DNA from: Aureibaculum luteum | GTDB lineage: Bacteria; Bacteroidota; Bacteroidia; Flavobacteriales; Flavobacteriaceae | Assembly: GCF_003449015.1 (NCBI RefSeq) | Contig: NZ_QRGD01000001.1 | Location: 1,010,639-1,074,638 of the forward strand | Length of the DNA: 64,000 nucleotides | Reading direction: 5' to 3' | Part shown: one piece after another, positions 45,131 through 54,800 of the stretch | Numbering within the stretch: the stretch's first letter is position 1 | Layout of the letters: each line of letters opens with the position of its first letter | The notes under the pieces: generated by a model | Told to the model about the DNA's origin: nothing | The model's input: the letters and a program-made list of their open reading frames with translations, nothing else | Database searches by the model: none | Program-made: the position numbers and the translations under genes

Positions 45131-45640
45131 TTACCTTGCCTTTTTAAACAATGGTACTGTAGAACAAGCCTCGCCAAACATAATGGTTTTAGCCACTGGC
45201 ACTAATTTTTCCACAAGCATTACCGAAGCAGTTTCTGGAATTGGTTTACTAGAACAACCTTTAATAATAACAGGTTTGTCTTTATAGACTGTAAAATCAA
45301 AATTATTTATAATACCTTGAAAAATAGACGTTTCTAGCAATTCTAAATTACCAACTACAACTTTTTTCGCATAAGGACTTAAATAGGTAGTAATAAGCAA
45401 ATATGCCCATGATGGAATAATAGCATCTGTTTTACAAGTTAGTGCTAAATATGCATTTTTATATTGCGTCCAATCATGATGTTGAAGGCTTTCTCTAAAA
45501 TCATTTTCTTTTAAAATAATTCCTTCATATAACCAATCAGAAATATCGAAAAGAATTCTTTCTCCGTCTGGATAAAACTCTTCTAAGTCAATAGTAAGTA
45601 GTTTACTATTAGCAACTCTATTTACAATTTCATTATCCAT
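45131..45640 (-). CDS. DUF2480 family protein
   Basis: This 169-residue cytoplasmic protein begins directly at the end of the SufT-like gene (45641) with no gap. It matches Bacteroidetes DUF2480, with the typical N-terminus IVNRVANSKLLTIDLEEFYP and the cysteine-containing stretch VIIKGCSSKPIPETA. Its steady association with SUF genes suggests a part in Fe-S cluster assembly, but no biochemical role is established. Confidence 0.85.
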   Translation of the reverse strand: MDNEIVNRVANSKLLTIDLEEFYPDGERILFDISDWLYEGIILKENDFRESLQHHDWTQYKNAYLALTCKTDAIIPSWAYLLITTYLSPYAKKVVVGNLELLETSIFQGIINNFDFTVYKDKPVIIKGCSSKPIPETASVMLVEKLVPVAKTIMFGEACSTVPLFKKAR

Positions 45641-45961
45641 TTATAAGAAACCTAATTCCAATCTCGCTTCTTCACTCATCATATCTTGCGTCCATGTAGG
45701 ATCAAACGTAATTTCTACCTCTGCATCTTTAACTTCTTCAAGTGTTTTTACTTTTTCTTCAACCTCTACAGGCAACGTTTCAGCAACCGGGCAATTAGGT
45801 GAAGTTAATGTCATTAATATTTTAACTTCCCTATTATCATTTACAAAAACATCATAAATTAAGCCTAACTCATAAATATCAACTGGTATCTCTGGGTCAT
45901 AAATTGTTTTTAAAACGGTAACTACTTTATCTCCTATATCTTGAACTTCTATATCTGTCAT
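45641..45961 (-). CDS. SufT-like (DUF59/MIP18) Fe-S assembly protein
   Basis: This 106-residue protein of the MIP18/DUF59 family helps in Fe-S cluster maturation. The family hallmarks are DPEIPVDIYELGLIYDV and TLTSPNCPVAE with the conserved Cys. It lies between sufE and the DUF2480 gene on the same strand; a -7 box sits in the gap behind sufE. Confidence 0.9.
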   Translation of the reverse strand: MTDIEVQDIGDKVVTVLKTIYDPEIPVDIYELGLIYDVFVNDNREVKILMTLTSPNCPVAETLPVEVEEKVKTLEEVKDAEVEITFDPTWTQDMMSEEARLELGFL

Positions 45962-45981
45962 AATTCATAATTTTATTGGTA

Positions 45982-45989
45982 CAAAGATA
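45982..45989 (-). promoter_or_regulatory. -7 element TATCTTTG (minus strand) of the SufT-like gene
   Basis: This exact TAnnTTTG match sits between the sufE stop and the next start, so the SufT-like and DUF2480 genes can be made independently of sufE. Confidence 0.55.
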
Positions 45990-45993
45990 CTAC

Positions 45994-46419
45994 TTATTGA
46001 CTCAATTTAGATTGATATGCAATTGCGTACAATTTCAATTGCTTAATCATTGAAACCAAACCATTGGCTCTCGTTGGTGATAGGTGTTCCTTTAGTCCAA
46101 TTTCATCAATAAAATCAGTATCTGAATCTAAAATCTCTTTAGGTGTATGGTTTGAAAACACACGTAATAATAAGGCAATTATCCCTTTTGTTAAAATGGC
46201 ATCGCTATCTGCAGTAAAAAAAATTTTATCCTCTTTTACATCTGCATTTAACCAAACTTTAGATTGGCAGCCTTTTATCGTATTATCATCCGTTTTATAT
46301 TGATCTTCAATAAGGGGAATTGATTTACCTAATTCTATAATATATTCATAACGTTCCATCCAGTCATCAAACATAGAAAATTCGTCAATAATTTCTTCTT
46401 GTATTTCTTTTATAGTCAT
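45994..46419 (-). CDS. sufE: SufE family cysteine-desulfurase partner
   Basis: This 141-residue protein accepts sulfur from the SufS desulfurase. The active cysteine lies in TIKGCQSKVWL, and VFSNHTPKEIL matches the family C-terminal region. Other core suf genes (sufB, C, D, S) are not in the window. It has a divergent promoter shared back-to-back with the PfkB kinase gene. Confidence 0.92.
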   Translation of the reverse strand: MTIKEIQEEIIDEFSMFDDWMERYEYIIELGKSIPLIEDQYKTDDNTIKGCQSKVWLNADVKEDKIFFTADSDAILTKGIIALLLRVFSNHTPKEILDSDTDFIDEIGLKEHLSPTRANGLVSMIKQLKLYAIAYQSKLSQ

Positions 46420-46429
46420 TTTTAAAAGT

Positions 46430-46445
46430 TATTTTTGCAAAGATA
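46430..46445. promoter_or_regulatory. Back-to-back divergent -7 elements between sufE and the PfkB gene
   Basis: On the plus strand TATTTTTG (46430-46437) points to the PfkB gene; on the minus strand TATCTTTG (46438-46445) points to sufE. The two exact TAnnTTTG octamers touch without a gap. Predicted transcript starts are near 46441 (plus, 78-base leader) and 46434 (minus, about 15-base leader), so the two polymerases could not bind at once. Confidence 0.55.
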
Positions 46446-46518
46446 GGGAAAAGGCGGAAGACCCATGTTGGGAGTCTACAGAAGATAGAAAATTACCCCT
46501 TTAAAATTTTAATATATT

Positions 46519-47445
46519 ATGAGTAAACTTTTGATTGTAGGTACAGTAGCTTTTGACAAAATTGAAACGCCGTTTGGCAAAACAGATAAAATTTTAGGTG
46601 GTGCTGCCACATTTATTGGTCTATCAGCATCTCAATTTGATGTAGAATCAGGTATTGTTTCTGTTGTTGGTGATGACTTTCCTCAAGGATATTTAGACAT
46701 GCTGAAAAGCAAAAATATTGATACTACGGGTGTTGAAATTGTAAAAGGTGGTAAAACATTTTTTTGGAGTGGTAAGTATCATAATGATATGAATACTCGT
46801 GATACGTTAGTAACAGAATTAAATACGTTAGCAGATTTTAATCCTATTGTACCTGAAGGTTTTAAAGATACAGAATTTTTAATGTTAGGTAATTTACATC
46901 CAGCAGTACAAATGTCTGTAATTAAACAGATTCCAAACCGACCAAAGCTAGTAGTATTAGATACTATGAATTTTTGGATGGATAACGCCTGGGATGATTT
47001 ACTAGAGGTAATTAAAAAAGTAGATGTAATTACCATTAATGATGAAGAAGCAAGACAATTGAGTGGTGAATATTCTTTAGTTAAAGCAGCACAAAAAATT
47101 TCTAAAATGGGCCCCAAATATGTGGTAATTAAAAAAGGCGAACATGGTGCATTGTTATTTAATAACGAAAATATCTTTTTTGCCCCAGCCCTTCCATTAG
47201 AAGAAGTTTTTGATCCAACTGGAGCTGGTGATACTTTTGCAGGTGGTTTTATAGGTTATATAGCTCAAACAAAAGATATTTCTTTTGAAAATATGAAAAA
47301 TGCAGTTATTTATGGATCTAACATGGCATCGTTTTCTGTTGAAAAATTTGGAACGCGACGAATGGAAGAACTTACCAAAGATGAAATTAAAAAACGCCTT
47401 GGTCAATTTAAAGAACTGACACAGTTTGAAATAGAATTAAGTTAA
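46519..47445 (+). CDS. PfkB family sugar or nucleoside kinase
   Basis: This 308-residue kinase has the PfkB signature DPTGAGDTFAGGFIGY with its catalytic Asp near residue 238, and the N-terminal KILGGAATFIGLSAS motif. Family members phosphorylate sugars or nucleosides. It is followed by a PurF-type amidotransferase after a terminator, which makes a nucleoside substrate plausible. That is inference from position. Confidence 0.85.
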   Translation: MSKLLIVGTVAFDKIETPFGKTDKILGGAATFIGLSASQFDVESGIVSVVGDDFPQGYLDMLKSKNIDTTGVEIVKGGKTFFWSGKYHNDMNTRDTLVTELNTLADFNPIVPEGFKDTEFLMLGNLHPAVQMSVIKQIPNRPKLVVLDTMNFWMDNAWDDLLEVIKKVDVITINDEEARQLSGEYSLVKAAQKISKMGPKYVVIKKGEHGALLFNNENIFFAPALPLEEVFDPTGAGDTFAGGFIGYIAQTKDISFENMKNAVIYGSNMASFSVEKFGTRRMEELTKDEIKKRLGQFKELTQFEIELS

Positions 47446-47451
47446 ATATAT

Positions 47452-47476
47452 TCCGCATTTTTATGCGGATTTTTTA
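47452..47476 (+). terminator. Intrinsic terminator after the PfkB gene
   Basis: The stem TCCGCAT / ATGCGGA has loop TTTT and is followed by six Ts. It separates the kinase from the amidotransferase gene 17 bases beyond. Confidence 0.85.
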
Positions 47477-47493
47477 TTAAATACCAAATAAGA

Positions 47494-49395
47494 ATGAGTG
47501 ACGCCATTAAACACGAATGTGGAATAGCACTAGTAAGATTATTAAAGCCATTATCTTTCTACAAAGAAAAATATGGCACTTCATTTTACGCCATTAATAA
47601 AATGTACTTATTAATGGAAAAGCAGCACAACCGTGGTCAAGACGGTGCTGGTTTTGCAAGTGTAAAATTTGATGTTAAACCTGGCACTCGTTTTATGAGC
47701 CGTGTTCGTTCAAATCAGTCGGCACCAATTCAAGATATTTTTGCTCAAATTAACGATCGTTTAAACAAGGAATTAGAAAAACATCCTACAAAAAAAGATG
47801 ATGTACAATGGCAATTAGAGAACATACCTTATGTAGGTAATGTATTTTTGGGTCACGTACGTTACGGTACTTTTGGTAGAAATAGTATTGAGAGTGTACA
47901 TCCTTTTTTACGTCAAAATAACTGGAAACACCAAAATTTAATTGTTGCGGGTAACTTTAATATGACTAATTCTAGCGAATTGTTAGAAGAACTAATTGAG
48001 CTTGGTCAACACCCAAAAGAAAATACGGACACCGTTACCGTAATGGAAAAAATTGGTCATTTTTTAGATGATGAAGTTGAGAAAATTTATAATGAGTGTA
48101 AAGAAAAAAATATAAGTAAAAGAGATGCCTCTGCAGTAATTGAAAAAGAATTAGATATTCAACGTATTCTGCAAAGAGCCGCAAAAAGCTGGGATGGTGG
48201 TTACGCAATGGCTGGTTTAATTGGTCATGGTGATGCCTTTGTATTAAGAGACCCTTCAGGGATTAGACCTGCATATTATTATAAAGACGATGAAGTTGTT
48301 GTCGTTGCTTCTGAAAGACCCGTTATTCAAACTGCTTTTAATGTTCCTTTTGATGAGGTTAAAGAATTAGATCGTGGTCATGCCCTTATTATTAAAAAAA
48401 GTGGTGACATTTCTGTAGACCCTATTTTAGAACAACGTGAACAAAAGTCATGTTCTTTTGAACGTATCTATTTTTCTAGAGGAAGTGATGCTGAAATTTA
48501 TAATGAGCGTAAAAACTTAGGAAAACTTATCTTTCCTACAATTCTTGAACATATTGATAATGATATAAATAATACCGTATTCTCATACATTCCTAATACA
48601 GCAGAAACGTCATTTTTTGGTATTTCTGAAGCTGCGGAAGACTATTTAAACAAATATAAATTAAAACGAATACTAGAAGGACAGCGAAATTTATCATTAA
48701 GAAAAGTAACTGAAATTTTATCTGAAAGACCACGAATTGAAAAAATAGCCATAAAAGATGCAAAATTAAGAACTTTTATTGCAGATGATAATAGTCGCGA
48801 CGATTTAGTAGCTCACGTATATGATGTTACTTACGGTGTCGTAAAACCTACTGATAATCTCGTAATCATCGATGATAGTATTGTACGGGGAACAACGTTA
48901 AAAAAGAGTATCATCAAAATTTTAGACAGACTAAACCCAAAGAAAATTGTAATCGTTTCTTCTGCACCTCAAATAAGGTATCCTGATTGTTACGGTATAG
49001 ATATGGCAAAATTAGAAGAGTTTATCGCTTTTAAAGCCACAATTGAATTACTAAAAGAAACCAATCAATACGACGAAATAATTGAGAGGGTTTATAATAA
49101 ATGTCTTAAACAAGACGAGCTACCAGTGGATGAAGTTGAAAACTATGTGAAAGAGATTTATAATCCTTTTACAGTTGAACAAATTTCAGACAAGGTTGCT
49201 CAAATGTTAAAAACTAAAACGATTAATGCTGAGATAAGAGTTATTTTTCAACCTATAAAAAATCTGCATAAAGCGTGTCCTAAAAACGCTGGTGATTGGT
49301 ATTTTAGTGGAGATTATCCAACTACTGGAGGTACAAAGGTGGTGAATAGAGCATTTATTAACTTTTATGAAGGAAATAATAAGAGAGCATATTAA
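47494..49395 (+). CDS. PurF-type amidophosphoribosyltransferase (long Bacteroidetes form)
   Basis: This 633-residue enzyme should start purine synthesis by making 5-phosphoribosylamine from PRPP and glutamine. The N-terminal Ntn-hydrolase domain has the nucleophile at Cys9 (MSDAIKHECGIALVR), so an 8-residue propeptide must be removed. The phosphoribosyltransferase domain carries VIIDDSIVRGTTLKKS. It is longer than typical PurF (about 480-505) with inserted charged segments, such as one near residues 190-230, and an extended C-terminus. Bacteroidetes carry this long form besides a normal PurF, so it may have a distinct role. Confidence 0.82.
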   Translation: MSDAIKHECGIALVRLLKPLSFYKEKYGTSFYAINKMYLLMEKQHNRGQDGAGFASVKFDVKPGTRFMSRVRSNQSAPIQDIFAQINDRLNKELEKHPTKKDDVQWQLENIPYVGNVFLGHVRYGTFGRNSIESVHPFLRQNNWKHQNLIVAGNFNMTNSSELLEELIELGQHPKENTDTVTVMEKIGHFLDDEVEKIYNECKEKNISKRDASAVIEKELDIQRILQRAAKSWDGGYAMAGLIGHGDAFVLRDPSGIRPAYYYKDDEVVVVASERPVIQTAFNVPFDEVKELDRGHALIIKKSGDISVDPILEQREQKSCSFERIYFSRGSDAEIYNERKNLGKLIFPTILEHIDNDINNTVFSYIPNTAETSFFGISEAAEDYLNKYKLKRILEGQRNLSLRKVTEILSERPRIEKIAIKDAKLRTFIADDNSRDDLVAHVYDVTYGVVKPTDNLVIIDDSIVRGTTLKKSIIKILDRLNPKKIVIVSSAPQIRYPDCYGIDMAKLEEFIAFKATIELLKETNQYDEIIERVYNKCLKQDELPVDEVENYVKEIYNPFTVEQISDKVAQMLKTKTINAEIRVIFQPIKNLHKACPKNAGDWYFSGDYPTTGGTKVVNRAFINFYEGNNKRAY

Positions 49396-49513
49396 TTTAC
49401 TAGTTGTTTTATAATAGAAGGAAATAGCAAAAACACATAGTGTATTTATTACGTTTACTGTCGTCCAATTATTTCTGGCATCTAAATTGCAATTATTTCT
49501 GAAAAAGTACCTT

Positions 49514-49999
49514 ATGAAAACGCCAATAACATTTCTAATTTGTAGTTTAATGCTCACCTTATTTTCTAATTGTGCTACTAGTCAATTTGATAAAAACCCC
49601 TCTTTTACTATTACAGAAGCAAAATATCAGGACTGGATTGGTGGCAAACCAGGATCTAAAGGAACGCTGGTTACCATAACATTTGCCGAGCCTATTGAAG
49701 ATAATATTCAGTTTGATTCAATCTTCTTTAATGATAGATCTGCCAAATTAAGTCTTGATTCTTTTAATGAAAAAAAGATGATCAAAGGTAATTTTAGCAC
49801 ATCAAATTCTTATGATAAAATTATTATAATGGATAAAGATCCAAAAAAAGAATTTGGTAATGAAGTGCCAAAACTCACAAAGAAATCACCTTTCCAATTA
49901 TCTAAAAATGAATGTGTTATTAGCTATAACATTAAAAATAAAAAACATTATTTTAAGTTGAATACACTTAAAAAAGGAAAGACCATAATTTATCCTTAG
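49514..49999 (+). CDS. Small lipoprotein of unknown function
   Basis: This 161-residue protein starts at ATG 49514, which gives the signal MKTPITFLICSLMLTLFSNC with the lipobox cysteine at 20; an upstream in-frame TTG would add nine residues. The body is beta-rich and basic (WIGGKPGSKGTLVTITF, then NKKHYFKLNTLKKGKT). I recognise no family. It stands alone between the amidotransferase and the efflux operon with a terminator after it. Confidence 0.65.
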   Translation: MKTPITFLICSLMLTLFSNCATSQFDKNPSFTITEAKYQDWIGGKPGSKGTLVTITFAEPIEDNIQFDSIFFNDRSAKLSLDSFNEKKMIKGNFSTSNSYDKIIIMDKDPKKEFGNEVPKLTKKSPFQLSKNECVISYNIKNKKHYFKLNTLKKGKTIIYP

Positions 50000-50028
50000 A
50001 CAAAAAAACAAACTTTTAATACTCTATT

Positions 50029-50056
50029 AAGCTGATAATTCTATCGGCTTTTTTTA
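50029..50056 (+). terminator. Intrinsic terminator after the 161-residue lipoprotein gene
   Basis: The stem AAGCTGATA / TATCGGCTT has one wobble pair and loop ATTC, and is followed by a run of seven Ts. Confidence 0.8.
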
Positions 50057-50105
50057 TTTAACATTTCTTTAACTTCGCTTAGTTCGGTTTGTTCAGAACC
50101 AATTA

Positions 50106-50113
50106 TATATTTG
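50106..50113 (+). promoter_or_regulatory. -7 element TATATTTG of the efflux operon
   Basis: This exact TAnnTTTG match has TTCG 19 bases upstream (50083-50086) as a possible -33 box (consensus TTTG). It predicts a transcript start near 50117, just ahead of the paired palindromes. Confidence 0.6.
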
Positions 50114-50121
50114 CACTCGAT

Positions 50122-50156
50122 TTACTGTAAAATACATTTTGTTTCCCTTACAGTAT
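50122..50156. promoter_or_regulatory. Candidate operator: two TTACwGTAA palindromes
   Basis: TTACTGTAA (50122-50130) is a perfect palindrome and TTACAGTAT (50148-50156) a near-perfect one. Their centres lie 26 bases apart, directly downstream of the predicted transcript start and upstream of the regulator gene. This is a good layout for autorepression by the GbsR/MarR protein. Confidence 0.5.
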
Positions 50157-50171
50157 AAAAAATTAAGACAA

Positions 50172-50675
50172 ATGAGTAATTCACTATGTAACGAAAAAAT
50201 GTCCTTAGTAGAAAAACTAGGAGTGCATTTAGAGAAAAGAGAACAGCTAGCACCCGTTGCCGCACGTATACTATCATATATTATACTTACCGGAAAAACA
50301 GGAACCACGTTTGAAGACATGGTAAAAGTATTATGTGCTAGTAAAAGTACCATCTCTAATCATCTCAATCATTTACAAGATTTAAATAAAATTCACTATT
50401 TCACCAAAACTGGTGACCGTAAAAAATACTTTGTCATTAATACCGACATCATAATGCAACATATAGATAAAATGATGCATGATTGGAATGAAATACGCGA
50501 ATTACATACAGAAATTAAAGCCTATAAAGAAACCATAAATAATGAAAAACTTGAAATTGATGAAGAAAAATTTGATTTAAACTTTCATAGCGACTATATC
50601 AAATTTATAGATGGGGCAACCTCATCTATGGAAGAATTAAGAACAAAAATTACAAATAACCCGTATACACATTAA
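50172..50675 (+). CDS. GbsR/MarR family transcriptional regulator of the RND operon
   Basis: This 167-residue cytoplasmic regulator starts at ATG 50172, since MSNSLCNEKMSLVEKLGVHL matches the family N-terminus. The winged helix-turn-helix (about 25-90) has the recognition helix in VLCASKSTISNHLNHLQD and the wing TKTGDRKKYFVI, followed by a helical dimerisation segment. It lies 6 bases upstream of the RND adaptor gene. It probably represses the operon through the palindromes at 50122-50156 and is relieved by a toxic compound. Confidence 0.85.
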   Translation: MSNSLCNEKMSLVEKLGVHLEKREQLAPVAARILSYIILTGKTGTTFEDMVKVLCASKSTISNHLNHLQDLNKIHYFTKTGDRKKYFVINTDIIMQHIDKMMHDWNEIRELHTEIKAYKETINNEKLEIDEEKFDLNFHSDYIKFIDGATSSMEELRTKITNNPYTH

Positions 50676-50681
50676 ATTAAA

Positions 50682-51809
50682 ATGAATAAGTTATACTCCA
50701 TATTATCAATAAGTGTTCTCATACTTACATTTAGTTGTGGCAACAAGAATCAAAACAATACAGCGGGCCAACAGGCTCCTCCACCTTCTTTTCCTGTTAC
50801 TCAAATACAACAAAAAACAGTTACAGGATATACCGAATATCCTACAACTATTGAAGGAATAGTAAATAGTGATGTAAGAGCTAAAACATCAGGGTATATT
50901 GAGAAAGTATTTGTAGACGAAGGACAAAAAGTAAGAAAAGGACAAGTATTATTTAAATTAGAAACACAATCTTTAAGTCAAGATGCAGGAGCAGCTCAAG
51001 CACGAGTTAACGTAGCACAAGTAGAAGTTGATAAACTAATTCCACTAGTAGCTAAAAACATTATTAGTGCGGTACAACTAGAAACTGCAAAAGCTAATTT
51101 AGCTCAAGCAAAAGCTAATTATAGTGGTGTTACTGCCAATATTGGTTATGCAACTATTAAAAGCCCAATAGATGGTTACGTAAGTTCTATCAATTTTAGA
51201 GAAGGAGCTTTAATTAGTCCAAGTGATGTAACACCTTTAACTACTGTAAGTGAAATTGATCAAGTATATGCCTTTTTCAGTTTTAACGAAGCACAATACA
51301 TAGATCTCTTACAAAGATCTGAGGGGAAAACGAAAGCAGAACGTATTAAAAATTCGCCAGATTTAAGTTTGATTTTAGCTAATGATAAAATGTATTCTGA
51401 AAAAGGACGTATTCAAACCAGTACAGGTCAAATAAATCAAAGTACTGGAACCATACAAATTAGAGCTGCCTTTAAAAATCCAAACGAGATTTTAACCAAT
51501 GGAAATAGTGGTAAAATAAGATTTCCTATAGAATATAAAGATGCTATAATTGTGCCTCAAGCAGCAACTTTTGAACAACAAGGAAATATTATGATATTCA
51601 AACTTGGTGAAGAAAATAAGGTAGAAACTTCCATTATAAAAGTAATAGGGACAGTAGATAATTTATATGTTGTAGAATCAGGTTTAGATACAAAAGATAA
51701 AATTATAGTTTCTGGCGTTGGAAAATTAAGGAACGGAATGGCAATCTCACCTCAAGAGACTTCTTTTGAAGATGCTTTTAAACAAGTACCAACATTATTT
51801 AAAAACTAG
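50682..51809 (+). CDS. RND efflux periplasmic adaptor lipoprotein (AcrA/MexA type)
   Basis: This 375-residue membrane-fusion protein has lipobox LILTFSC (Cys19), barrel-sandwich halves (VRAKTSGYIEKVFVDEGQKV and GYATIKSPIDGYVSS), an alpha-hairpin between them (about 100-150), and beta-barrel and proximal domains to the end. It links the inner-membrane pump to the outer-membrane channel. It follows the regulator by 6 bases. Confidence 0.92.
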   Translation: MNKLYSILSISVLILTFSCGNKNQNNTAGQQAPPPSFPVTQIQQKTVTGYTEYPTTIEGIVNSDVRAKTSGYIEKVFVDEGQKVRKGQVLFKLETQSLSQDAGAAQARVNVAQVEVDKLIPLVAKNIISAVQLETAKANLAQAKANYSGVTANIGYATIKSPIDGYVSSINFREGALISPSDVTPLTTVSEIDQVYAFFSFNEAQYIDLLQRSEGKTKAERIKNSPDLSLILANDKMYSEKGRIQTSTGQINQSTGTIQIRAAFKNPNEILTNGNSGKIRFPIEYKDAIIVPQAATFEQQGNIMIFKLGEENKVETSIIKVIGTVDNLYVVESGLDTKDKIIVSGVGKLRNGMAISPQETSFEDAFKQVPTLFKN

Positions 51810-51834
51810 TTAACTAACAAACAACATATTAGTC

Positions 51835-54800
51835 ATGTTAAAAACATTTATTGAAAGACCTGTGCTTTCAACAGTAATCTCTATTATTATAGTTATGCTT
51901 GGTGTTATTAGTATATCAAGCTTACCAATAGAGGAGTATCCAGATATTGCACCACCAACAATTAAGGTGACCGCATCTTATCCCGGAGCCAATGCAGAAA
52001 CAGTCTTAGAAAGTGTAATCATTCCAATCGAAGAACAAATTAATGGTGTAGAGGGCATGAATTATATTACTTCTACAGCATCTAACACAGGAACAGCAGA
52101 GATTACCGTTTATTTTAATCAGGAAATAGATGCAGATATTGCTGCCGTTAATGTTCAAAACCGTGTAGCAAGAGCAAATCCATTATTGCCACAAGAGGTT
52201 ATACAAACGGGTGTAACAACTCAAAAGCAAGAAACGAGTGCGTTGATGTTTATATCAATGTATTCTGAAAGTGAAGATTATGACGCTACATTTATTCAGA
52301 ATTACTTAAAAATAAACGTTATTCCAGCTATGCAACGTATTAGTGGTGTTGGAGATGTTAGTGTGTTTTCTCAACAAGATTATGCGATGCGAATCTGGTT
52401 AAAACCAGAAAAATTAGCCGCATACAGTTTAATACCTTCTGATATTACCGCTGCTTTAGCAGAGCAAAATTTAGAGGCTGCAGCAGGTTCTTTAGGTCAA
52501 AATAATGGCGAAGCATTTTCTTATACACTAACCTATAGTGGACGTTTTAAAGACCAAAAGCAATATGGAGATATTATTATAAAAGCTTTGGGTAATGGAG
52601 AGTTTCTTCGTTTAAACGATATAGCAACTATAGAGTTAGACGCACAATCATATTCTTCTAATGCAATGAGTTTAGGGCATCCTGCTGTTTTTATGGGGAT
52701 TTTTCAAACCAAAGGTTCTAATGCACAAGAGATTATTGAAAATATTAAAATAACGTTAGAATCGGTAGAAAAAGACCTTCCAGATGGATTAAATATTTTT
52801 GTGCCTTATGACACAAGTTTATTTTTAAATGCATCGATAGAAAAAGTAGTCAGTACTTTATTAGAAGCCTTTTTACTGGTGTTTTTAGTGGTATTTATTT
52901 TCTTGCAAGATTTCCGTTCTACATTAATTCCGGCAATTGCCGTTCCGGTTTCGATAATAGGAACGTTTTTCTTCTTAAGTGTTTTTGGTTACTCTATTAA
53001 CTTATTGACGCTATTTGCATTAGTCCTCGCCATTGGTATTGTGGTAGATGATGCTATTGTTGTTGTTGAAGCTGTTCATGCCAAAATGGATTATGGTGAA
53101 AAGAACCCAAAAAAGGCAACATTAACGGCAATGAATGAAATCTCTGGAGCTATTATCTCGATTACTTTGGTAATGGCAGCCGTATTTATTCCGGTTACTT
53201 TTGTAACAGGACCAACAGGTGTATTTTATGAGCAGTTCGGTGTAACCTTAATTATTGCAATTCTTATTTCTGCTGTAAATGCATTAACCTTAAGTCCTGC
53301 ATTATGTGCATTACTATTAAAAACGCATAAAGATGATGAAGAGTTAAAAGGTAAAGGTCCATTAAAACGTTTTTATACACTTTTTAACCGTGGATTTAAT
53401 GCTATTACAGAAAGATACGGAAAATCACTTCAGTTTTTATACAAAAGAAAATGGATACCGGTATTACTATTGCTTTTAGCTATAGCTGGTATTTTCTGGG
53501 CAGCAAAAACAACACCTACTGGATTTGTACCTAATGAAGATCGAGGAATTATTTTTGCAAATATAGAATTACCAGCAGGTGCATCCTTGGATAGAACAAA
53601 TGCTGTTGCAAAAGATTTGTATAGCAAAATAAATGGTATCGATGGTATTGTTGGGGTCAACTTTATTAAAGGTAGAAGTTTAATTAGTGGAGCTGGTAGT
53701 AATTATGGTTTCGGTATTATAAAATTAGCTGATTGGGGAGAGCGTAAAGATCCATCAACATCTGTGCAAGCTATTACAGGTAAGTTATTTGGTGTTGTAG
53801 CAGGTATTCCGGAAGCAAATATTATTTTCTTCTCGCCACCAAGTATTCGTGGTTTTGGTAACTCGTCAGGTTTTGAGATAAATTTATTAGATAAGTTTGG
53901 TGGTGAGTTTACTGATTTAGATAAAACAAATAAAGAATTTGCAATGGCTTTAATGAGTCATCCAGAAGTTAAATACGCACAATCTTCTTTCAGTACAAAT
54001 TACCCACAATACGAAATGGAAATTAATGTGCCGTTAGCAAAAGAAAAAGGCGTGCCCATTAATAGTATTTTCTCAACGTTACAAGGATATATTGGAGGTG
54101 TTTATGCATCTGACTTTTCAAAATTCGGAAAACAATTTAGAGTATACGTTCAATCTTTACCCGAAGACAGAGCTGACGTTAATGCTTTAAATAGTATGTA
54201 TGTAAGAACAGATTCTGGTGAAATGACTCCAATTACACAATTTATTAACTTAACGCGAGTATATGGTCCTCAATCAGTAACACGATTCAACTTATTTAAT
54301 TCTACAACCATAACAGGAGCTACAAACGCAGGGTTTAGTACAGGAGATGCCATTAGAGTTATTGAAGAAGAGGTTGCAAAATTACCAAGTAATTATACGG
54401 TTGCTTATTCTGGTTTAACACGAGAAGAAGTAAGTGCTGGTAACCAAACCACTTTCATTTTTGTATTAAGTATTCTATTTGTATACTTCTTGTTAAGTGC
54501 ACAATACGAAAGTTATTTATTACCATTTGCTGTGGTCCTTTCTATTCCGTTTGGTGTATTTGGAGCCTATATTAGTACAAATTTATTTGGACTTGAAAAT
54601 AACATTTATTTCCAAATTGCATTAATCATGCTTATTGGGTTGCTTGCCAAGAATGCCATATTAATTGTAGAGTTTGCAGTTCAAAGGCGTAAAAACGGAG
54701 AGAGTATTGTAGATGCTGCAATTCATGGAGCAAAAGCCCGATTAAGACCAATTTTAATGACCTCATTTGCCTTTATTTTAGGATTGATGCCATTAGTGTT

